Shown here one piece after another: positions 56,833-64,000 of a DNA stretch of 64,000 bases. The notes under the pieces are model-generated. The model had not been told where the DNA came from and ran no database searches. It worked only from the letters and a program-made list of their open reading frames with translations. The stretch is from assembly GCF_025602895.1 (NCBI RefSeq), contig NW_026516204.1, positions 1,178,001 to 1,242,000 on the forward strand, in the 5' to 3' direction. A program made the position numbers and the translations under genes. The DNA comes from Polychytrium aggregatum. Lineage: Eukaryota > Chytridiomycota > Chytridiomycetes > Polychytriales. The number at the start of each line of letters is the position of its first letter. Positions within the stretch are counted from its first letter, which is position 1.

Positions 56833-57849
56833 ATGAACATGGCGTCCGTATCCATCGTCACCCCCAGCCCTGGCGGTCGCATCTACCAGAACTACGATGT
56901 CGATCTCGAGGGCGCCATGAGGCAGCTCTCCGACATTGGCATCGCCGTCATCCCCAACGTCCTCAGTCCCGAAGAATGCGAATCGCTGCGGGCCCAGACC
57001 TGGAGGGGACTCAAGCACATCACTCGCAACGAGTTCGACCATGAAAATGCCAGCACTTGGTCTCAGTACCGCAGCATTCTCAAGCCCTTCAAAGACATGC
57101 TGCTGCACCGAGGCGATATCGGCCACCTGCAGTCGCTGTGGGACGTCCGCCAGCACCCCAACGTCGTCCAGGCCTTCTCCCGCCTGTGGTCCACGCCCCC
57201 GGCCGATCTCATCTGCTCGTTCGATGGGCTGTCGGTGCACCTGCCGCTCCCGACCGACATGCAGGAGGATGCCAAAGGCGAGGAAGCCACCCGAGTCCCA
57301 GGCAAAGGACTCCATGTCGACCAAGGCCGCACCAAGCCAGGCTTTCAGTGTATCCAGGGTCTGGTCACCCTGTATGATGTGCACCATGGCGACTCGTCGC
57401 TGCATCTCATCGAGAGCTCGCATCTCCACTACGACGACTACTTCAAGCAATACCCATTCCGGAACGACAACGACTTTGTCTTTATCGATCACCCCGAGTT
57501 CCACCTGAACCGCGGCTGCCGCGAGACTTTTGTCCAGGCCGCTGCCGGCTCGCTGGTCCTGTGGGATTCCAGGCTCGTCCATGAGGGCGGCTCGGTGCTG
57601 CCCCAGAGCCTGCGAGCGATGCCCAGCAACCCTCGCATGGTCTTCTATGTCTGCATGGTGCCGCGCGAGCGGGCCTCGCAAACGGATCTCCAGAAGCGCA
57701 TCGAGGCTTTCAAGAATCTGCAGACAACCTCGCACTATCCGGTACCTGTTCGCAGCTTTGGTCCTCCACGCAGCCACAGGAGCTTGAATCCGGTGCGGCG
57801 GCCGCTCTTGACACCGCAGGGCAGACGGCTCATTGGTTTCGACGAGTGA
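56833..57849 (+). CDS. Phytanoyl-CoA dioxygenase (PhyH)-family Fe(II)/2-oxoglutarate oxygenase
   Basis: A single exon encodes 338 residues from MNMASVSIVTPSPGGR. The fold is the double-stranded beta-helix of PhyH-type oxygenases, which use Fe(II), O2 and 2-oxoglutarate to hydroxylate a substrate. The N-terminal LSDIGIAVIPNVLSPEECES is the family opening. The iron ligands are probably H and D of GLHVDQG (about residue 158) and the H of DSRLVHEGG. The Arg in NPRMVFYVCMV would bind 2-oxoglutarate. The frame also has an ATG at 56785, but a TATATA element only about 10 bp before it argues that transcription starts further down, so 56833 is preferred. The substrate is unknown: this family includes lipid, protein and small-molecule hydroxylases. 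Confidence 0.88.
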   Translation: MNMASVSIVTPSPGGRIYQNYDVDLEGAMRQLSDIGIAVIPNVLSPEECESLRAQTWRGLKHITRNEFDHENASTWSQYRSILKPFKDMLLHRGDIGHLQSLWDVRQHPNVVQAFSRLWSTPPADLICSFDGLSVHLPLPTDMQEDAKGEEATRVPGKGLHVDQGRTKPGFQCIQGLVTLYDVHHGDSSLHLIESSHLHYDDYFKQYPFRNDNDFVFIDHPEFHLNRGCRETFVQAAAGSLVLWDSRLVHEGGSVLPQSLRAMPSNPRMVFYVCMVPRERASQTDLQKRIEAFKNLQTTSHYPVPVRSFGPPRSHRSLNPVRRPLLTPQGRRLIGFDE

Positions 57850-58590
57850 GTTGGGGTAGGCGTGGAGCTTGGGCGGCGAGGCTCTCGGGACCGCCGATTT
57901 TCGGGAATACGGAACCGACTGGAATATATTGCATGTGGATCGAAAGTAGTCCTGATCTGCAATTCTACACCCGTCCATCGCTCATGGAAGGGGGGGGAGA
58001 TGGGCAGCCAATTCCGAACACTGTCAGCACTCGACAACTGCCAGTCCGGTTTCGCCGCTGATTCGATCGATTGTCGGGCTCTGAAAGTACTCGACTGGCT
58101 CGACCGACCACCAGAGCGCAAATGTTTGCCAGCCTCGCTGTTGTCGGGGGGGGGGAGGAGTGCGGCCCCTCTGTCTGCAGAGTTTGAGCCGACTCGACTC
58201 GGTGCTGGGCTTGCCCTCTCCACGATGGCTGGTCTGCTTCCGCGAGATCCTGGCACCCGCAAACATTTGCTCCAGCGATCTACAACAGATGTGCTCAGCC
58301 CCTCTCCCGCCTGCTAGTGTGCGAACGAGGCTCGACCGACCCCCATTGCTCTTCACTTGCCCGGCCTGAGCGGCGGTGGCATGCTTCAAAGTGTGCATCG
58401 TTGCCACCTCCAAACCCAGGCACAAGCCCCTCCCGCCTGGCTTGTTCATCTCAGACGCTTGGACCACTATCCCAGCACCGACATCCGTGATATCATACCT
58501 CTTTGCACAAGCATCCTATTCGCCTGCCGTCTTCCTTCCGCCTCCCTTCCTCCACACACACATCGGCTGCCACTTGCCTGCTCCGCTGCG
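57850..58590. other. Intergenic, promoter of the SWIRM gene
   Basis: No gene. G-runs occur near 57991 and 58147. The last 150 bp before the SWIRM start are pyrimidine-rich. Confidence 0.5.
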
Positions 58591-59503
58591 ATGGCGCCCT
58601 CGACATCTGCACCGACCACAGCCGCCAGTACTCCAAGCCCATCCAAGTCAAGCAATTCCCACGACGACCACCTGCACTTGAACTACCGCCGGTCGCATGC
58701 ACCCTTCAACCACACCAGCCGCAAGCAGCTCTCGCCCAAGCGATCGGTGCCGTCGTCGATGCTGTCCGACAAGGAACGCAACAAGATTGTCCGGCTCGAT
58801 GTGTACGAAAAGTTCCTCAACAACCCGGCCATCCTGCTCTACAACCTCGACTACCGTAAGCGCGCGCTCGAGGCCGTCCAGCGGGAACAGGACCAGCTCA
58901 AGGATGCCGACATGATCTTGAAGGAGACCGAAAAGACTCGTGGCGGCGGTCGTCGACAGCGAGGACGCCCGGGCAACGCACGAGGTTTGTCGCTGGGAGA
59001 AGGATGGGTGGATGAGGAAGAGAGAAAATGACAGAGAGCAAAGCGTTGTCCATGTCGCTAGCCGCTGGACAGCCCTCTGATGCTGCTGTCAGTACCGGGT
59101 TGCCAAGTACTTGTGTTGACTCAAGATGCCTGCAGGTCGATTCGCCCTCCCCTCTTGCGCAGTGATACTCGACGATATCGCATCGCTGAATTGACCACTC
59201 TGCTAACATTCACCGCTCACTCCCAATGGCCGCCGATGGTTCTCACGCCGTCTTCCAGCCCGGGCTCCCTTCGAAATCACCGAGCTGACCGAGGGATTCG
59301 CCGAGCTGTCTTCCGACGAAGTAGCCTTCTGCACCAGCATCTCGCTCAACCCCCGAACGTACATCAAGGGCAAGAAGGCCCTCATTCTGGAATACGAAAC
59401 CCGCGGCCCATTCAAGAAGAAGGACGCTCATCGGGTGTGTCGCATCGATGCCAACAAGAGTGGCAAGCTCTACGACTGGATTATCAAGCAGGGTTGGATG
59501 TGA
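58591..59503 (+). CDS. SWIRM-domain protein, Fun19-like
   Basis: Two exons, 58591-58984 and 59259-59503, give 212 residues in phase. The N-terminal part is Ser/Thr/Pro-rich, then KRSVPSSMLSDKERNKIVRL and a helical segment ending in an Arg/Gly-rich stretch (TRGGGRRQRGRPGNARG). The C-terminal 75 residues, ELTEGFAELSSDEVAFCTSI through SLNPRTYIKGKKALILEYE and KKKDAHRVCRIDANKSGKLY to DWIIKQGWM, form a SWIRM domain. This is a helical fold found in chromatin proteins that binds DNA or histone complexes. The short stand-alone layout resembles yeast Fun19 and fission yeast Laf1/Laf2 rather than Swi3 or LSD1. An AATAAA at 59710-59715 may be its poly(A) signal. A role in chromatin is inferred only from the domain. 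Confidence 0.85.
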
Positions 59504-60133
59504 CCAGAGCACAGCGGCGTTGGCTCTTGCGAATGTGGTGCGAGCCTGTATTGGCAGCCGTGCGGACACAGAGTGGTCAAAGACCGACTCGGGCAGGACA
59601 GTCATTACGCCGTGGATAGAGGGATTTGGAACCCGCCGCTGTTGCTGGAAGGAGCGAGAAACAGATAGACACATGAACAGTCCTCAAGACAGCCGTCGGG
59701 GAAGTGTGGAATAAAGAGCGGAATAATAAACGAGCTAGCTGCAACCGAGCCAAGCGGCAGACAGGGTGGATCGGAGAAAAGAAAGGAAGCCGGGGAAAAA
59801 GGAAACGAGAAGACAAACTGGAGGTAGCAACGGGCAAAGCGGACGAGAAACGGCCTGTGACGGCCTGTGATGGTCTGTGATGGTCTGTGATGGCCTGTTT
59901 CGACACACGTCCATTATGCCGCTCTTGCGCATGGAGTATATACAGGCGGAGGGGCGGCGGTGCCAGTAGAGCGTGCGAACTCAAGCATGGTCGTGTCCAA
60001 GAACAGGCCAAGAGATATCTGCGACTGCCACAGAGTCAGATGCGTCCGCTGTCGAGGAGAGCAGGGTGTCCAAAGCAATCTGCAGTTGCAGGGTCCTTGG
60101 GGCGAGTGAGAACACCGCTGCCGTTTCGCACCT
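59504..60133. other. Convergent intergenic region with a 10-bp repeat
   Basis: No gene. A decamer (ggcctgtgat / ggtctgtgat) repeats about five times at 59852-59897. Confidence 0.6.
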
Positions 60134-62179
60134 CTATCGAAGCGCCACCTTGGATTTGGGCTCCAGAACGAGAGTGGGCTTGCACAGGTCCTCCTTTTCA
60201 ACATTTGCGCCATAGGCGGTGGAGTAGTGGTGAGACGACTGGCTGTCATCGTCGTTCTCGCCGGCGCCCTCTGGCAGCGTCGGTGTCGATGGATGCGATG
60301 GATGCGACGTCGCTCCTAGATTGCCGGATGGCGAGGGCGACGGTGTCAGCCGCAGAAAGGCGGTGTATCGATAGATTCCGGCCAGGATGGCGTTGTTGGA
60401 GCCGTGCGGTGAGTTGGCTGCCGACGCAACCGCTGCCCTGACTCCCGCGGGCTCGACGAGCTCGGTTGTGTGGGGGAAAGCCGACTTCCATTCGGGATCC
60501 AGAAACAAAGGCGAGCAGTCTCTTGTCTGCTCCGCCGGTGCCAGGTAAACCTGGGAAACAGCCCACCATGGAGTTCAGAGGAATTGGACGGTTAGCAAAG
60601 GTAACCACAGCTCCATGGACAGCGATTGAGGGTACGGGATAGCGATGGGACCATTACCTCGCGATCCACGAGCGTGGCCGAGGTGATGACTATGTACAAG
60701 AACTCGACGAGTCTCCAGGCGATTCGGCCAATCGTGGAGCCAACAATGTCGCTGTCCTGAATGACACCAAGGTCGATCATCTTGAGCGCCAGTCCCGCCA
60801 GCACACTCAAGCACGGCAGCCATATCAAGATCGTGAGCTGTGCGTCCATACGATAGAGTCCATACGGTGGCAGTCCATACGATGGCAGTCCACACAATCG
60901 CAGAATGTCCGCATAGCGTCAGTGGGTGCATCCCAAGTCGTGCGCCAGTCCACAGGATTCCACGACATCGAGTGAAGGTTCAATGCACAGCGTTGACAAG
61001 ACCGGCCGCAAGTCGGGAATCAAACAACGAAGACTCGGTGAGCATGGACACAGGACCACCACAGCTCCGGCCAAGGGTACCAAGAAAGGCGCAGGGATAA
61101 ATCGGACGATCGAGAGGGGGGGGGATGCCAAAGTTCATTCATCAGCACAACATTGATCTACATGCCTTGCATATGTCGTGCTCAAGATTCGCTTTGCCGT
61201 AGGGATGCGGGTTGCCGGCGGCCAGGGCCTTGCGAAGTGCTCTCCGGACCTTGAGGCCATAGTTCATGTAGAGAGGGAGGAGAAAGACCTGGTCCGAATA
61301 CAGCGAGGGTAAGAGCCAGAGACACATCGGCACATGTTGCCAAATCCGACGCATGCTGGCAGGCGAGACCGCTTCCGTACGCACCGAGAGCCCGAGGCTG
61401 TAGTATATGAACTTGACGTCGACAACGGGTATGTCGCTCGCAAGACTGTACTGCCCCAGCACACATGCCGCAGCGAAATATGCCAGGATGACGGCGATAA
61501 GGCCGATTCGTCGCCAGAAGACGGTCCGCTGGCGGCCGACGGCTGGCGAGGTCTGGAAATAGAGCAACCAGTCCATCCTGGCAGAGGGACACCAGTCAGG
61601 ACCGGTGTTTGATATCGGCGCCAGAGCGTAGACTTTTCGCCGGGACGACGTGCTCGAGGGCCACCAAGTGCCCGACCGAACCTACCACACGACGATGAGA
61701 AGACTGATTTGAGAAAAGAAGAGCGGATACAGAGAGTAAAAGACGTTGGTTGCGACAATGTCGGGGATGGTCGTGGGCCTCAGCGGGACGACAGCTCGCA
61801 CTGGGGTTGTCCGATAAAAGTTGGTTGCGTTGCGAGCCAGACATGTGCAGAGCAAAAGTGAGAATGAGAATGAGATGGCGGCGACGACAACGGCGATGCC
61901 GACGATGTTGGAGCCCAGCCAGAGCACAGCAGGTCAGCAACGCTCCTCAAGCAGGAGCGACATCTGGGGAGCCTCCACATTCTCGCTCGCATCCATACCA
62001 ACTGCAGCAAAAAGGATCAGCAGCAGCGAGCCGGCCTTGGCTGGGCGACAGGCAGACCGGATGGCCTCGCCAACCAGGTAAGACAGAACAAGCAGGGCTG
62101 CGAGGGTAAAGATGACCGTCCAGACGGTGGCATACACAAGGTCGACGATGTCGGCTGCATTGGACAAAGTCGGATCCAT
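60134..62179 (-). CDS. Multi-pass (probably seven-TM) membrane protein
   Basis: The gene starts MDPTLSNAADIVDLVY at 62179 and is split into several exons. Hydrophobic helices appear in this order: VYATVWTVIFTLAALLVLSY; GSLLLILFAAV; IVGIAVVVAAISFSFSLLLC; NVFYSLYPLFFSQISLLIVV; IGLIAVILAYFAAACVLGQY; ILIWLPCLSVLAGLALKMI; and AWRLVEFLYIVITSATLV. The last is followed by DREVYLAPAEQTRDCSPLFL and a Ser-rich, probably cytoplasmic tail ending at 60134. Seven segments and an extracellular-like N-terminus of about 15 residues recall a G-protein-coupled receptor, but I see no family motif (no DRY, no NPxxY), so the name is only descriptive. Exon edges in the middle (60900-61140, 61580-61690) are approximate. 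It is divergent from ERCC8. Confidence 0.7.
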
Positions 62180-62758
62180 TCTGGCGGCGCCTGGTGGGCA
62201 ATGAGGAGGTCGAGAGACAGATGAGCAGAGACCCGCAGACGATGGAGGCACAGAGCGGCGCAGATGTACGGGGAAGTGCTGACCTCTTCCTTCGCTGGTG
62301 ACGGGATGGAGGGGCCAGCGAGGGAGATGCAGGCGGACGCTGGCGTGGTGTGGGCCAGGAAGGAGATGCGGGTCCAAGCAAATGAAGGCAACGGGCTGTG
62401 GCGAAATGCAGCACACCCAAACAGGACACCCTGTTCTGGTTGGCAGCGCAAAGAACATTTGGATCCTGTCCCAGTAACGCTGCCGTCGGCTGGTCGTCGA
62501 CTATCCAACTGTCCAACTGTCCAACTATCCAACTATCCAACTGTCCAACAATTCAACTGTTCAACTGTCCAAACAGACCGACCGACGACTCTGGCCGTGC
62601 GAGCAGTCTCTGTCGAGTGTCTTCTCGCTGTGTGTTCATGGCGAGCGGCGATGAATGCACACACACACATCACGTGGCATCCGCCCTGGCTCGCCCTCGC
62701 ACCATCTCAACCGCCTTCGCTTCGTGCCAGACCGATCCCCTGCTCTTCCCCATCCACG
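62180..62758. promoter_or_regulatory. Divergent promoter with a decamer repeat
   Basis: 579 bp between the membrane-protein and ERCC8 starts. A 10-bp unit (caactgtcca, with variants caactatcca and caactgttca) repeats seven times at 62505-62572, which might bind a factor or simply be a minisatellite. Confidence 0.6.
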
Positions 62759-64000
62759 ATGAACGCCCTGCGGCTCGCCCACACCATCCCTGCCGACAGG
62801 AGATTCAGCAAGCTCAAGTCCGATTACTTTGACCGCCAGCTCCAGTCGCTGCGCTTCAACCCATATCTGGCGCTGAGTGTGGTACACAATGCCGTGTTGT
62901 CATCGCTGTCCATCGAACGGACCGATGAACGATTGTGAGTTCCGCGCGGGGCTGGATCGCACCTGAGAAACCTGGCGAGACATGTCTGCGATCGCTGTGG
63001 TACCGCTGGGTTTTCAGATACATGCTGCTGCGGTATACATGTTGGCATTGCTGCTACGTAGTTGTCTGCTGGTCCTGCAAATATCGCAAGTTGGCCTGAG
63101 CCAATGTGTTGCCGAAGCTGACCCTGGATCGGGTGCATTCGACCTCGTCAGTCTCCTCGCCGGATCGACCGATGGATCGCTGTTTATCTATGATCTTGAC
63201 CAAGCTCCGGACGACAAGGACTCGATGTTTGGCAGTGACCAAGTGCTGGATTCGCTGCTCTCCGTAGAAAGGTGAGGCAGCGAGTCCCCGTCGAGTCCCG
63301 TCGAGTCCCAATGCCTCCGTCTCGATCGGACGGATGGATGGCCGTTGGTCTTTGACAATTCGGCTCGTTTGCAAACCAGAGCACAGGGCGGCCACGACTC
63401 GGCCATCGCGAATGTGTTGTGGTATCCGCTCGACACGGGCATCTTCACGACCTCATCCACCGACGGCCAAACTCGGGTCTGGGACACCAATGCAATGCAG
63501 GTCTGTTCTCAAAACAATGCTCCTCTGGATCCACTCCCATTTCTGTATCAATCCGCCAGACCGCTTCGCTCGAAGCTGTCCCGCATCGACTGGAGCGTCC
63601 GCCATCTCACTAATCGGCTGCCTTGGTCGACGGCGTTTGCCTGGCTCAAACTCCACCAACCTGCTTCCAGGCTGCATGCACATTTTCACTCGGGCATCCA
63701 ATCTATTGCCACTCACTCAGCTCCATCGGAATATCCCATTCACTCATCGCAAGTAGGTCCATCCCCCCTGAACGGTGGCACCGCATAGGCGTTGACAGCG
63801 CCGGCACATTCGCACACGCTTGTATGCACAGTCGGCTCGATTTTCTCGTTTTCTCACACCACCGTCGCCCCCTTCATTCACCATCACCATCACCATCACC
63901 ATCACCATCACCATCACCATCACCATCACCATCACCATCACCATCACCATCACCATCACCATCACCATCACCATCACCATCACCATCACCATCACCATCA
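62759..64000 (+). CDS. ERCC8: ERCC8/CSA-like WD40 protein, 3'-truncated by the window end
   Basis: CSA is the WD40 substrate receptor of a Cul4-DDB1 ubiquitin ligase in transcription-coupled DNA repair. Exon 1 starts MNALRLAHTIPADRRFSKLK at 62759 and reads SLRFNPYLALSVVHNAVLSS up to a GTGAGT donor near 62936. Exon 2 (near 63105-63270) has GAFDLVSLLAGSTDGSLFIY-DLDQ, the first WD blade, as in human CSA. Exon 3 (near 63389-63500) has GGHDSAIANVLWYPLDTGIF and TTSSTDGQTRVWDTNAMQ, which closely follows the human HRYSVETVQWYPHDTGMF segment. The remaining blades lie beyond the window. From about 63505 the sequence looks like an intron that ends in the hexanucleotide repeat. The orthology is inferred from two WD repeats and their spacing. 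Confidence 0.82.
63879..64000 (+). repeat. (CACCAT)n microsatellite running off the window
   Basis: At least twenty perfect copies of a CACCAT hexamer. It probably lies in an intron of ERCC8. The array continues to the last base, so its length is unknown. Confidence 0.97.

Noticed and set aside
63879-64000. Telomere or CRISPR-type array
   Set aside because: The unit is CACCAT without spacers, unlike the TTAGGG-type telomere repeat or any CRISPR repeat.

Overview
The window is nuclear DNA of a fungus. It is GC-rich, with compact genes, many short GT-AG introns and long low-complexity protein tracts. It carries fungal-type genes (a Cdc3-type septin, RNA14, a Pcl-like cyclin, a Fun19-like SWIRM protein). 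The clear IFT81 gene means the organism builds a flagellum, so a zoosporic (chytrid-like) fungus is the best reading. A Fanzor1-type gene fits, since these are known from chytrids. I do not name a species.

Layout: IFT81 3' part (+, 1-3229); mitochondrial uS4/NAM9 (-, 3366-4730); an unrecognised gene (+, 5568-6932); a single-pass membrane protein (-, 7459-8286); septin (+, 9661-12547); a coiled-coil, Asp-tract protein that may be ZBBX-like (-, 12972-15582); F-box/LRR (-, 16610-18162); ubiquitin-eS31 (+, 19114-19590); a RluA-family pseudouridine synthase (+, 20035-22456); a transposon with a DDE transposase and a Fanzor (22872-26579); RNA14/CstF-77 (-, 26690-32991); a secreted double-psi-barrel/expansin-like protein (-, 33780-35215); MSH1 (+, 35730-40530); a cyclin (+, 41822-42760); p47/Shp1 (-, 44542-47743); GRASP (+, 48014-51520); an RRM protein (+, 53368-55882); a PhyH-type dioxygenase (+, 56833-57849); a SWIRM protein (+, 58591-59503); a multi-pass membrane protein (-, 60134-62179); and the 5' part of ERCC8/CSA (+, 62759 to the window end).

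The most notable object is the 3.7-kb element between the convergent pseudouridine synthase and RNA14 genes. It is bounded by an 11-bp inverted repeat (AAAACGGGACA / TGTCCCGTTTT). It holds a Tc1/mariner-IS630-like transposase (DD34E, with one frameshift) and, in the same orientation, an intact intronless 790-codon Fanzor with RuvC residues D539, E715 and D760 and a C-terminal zinc-binding motif. Fanzors are eukaryotic TnpB relatives that act as RNA-guided DNA nucleases. The right end, about 80 bp after the stop codon, is the expected place for its guide RNA.

Most other genes are housekeeping. Several share short divergent promoters (p47/GRASP, barrel protein/MSH1, membrane protein/ERCC8). Where I give exact exon boundaries, the reading phases were checked by hand. 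For the other multi-exon genes only the ends and recognisable exons are certain.
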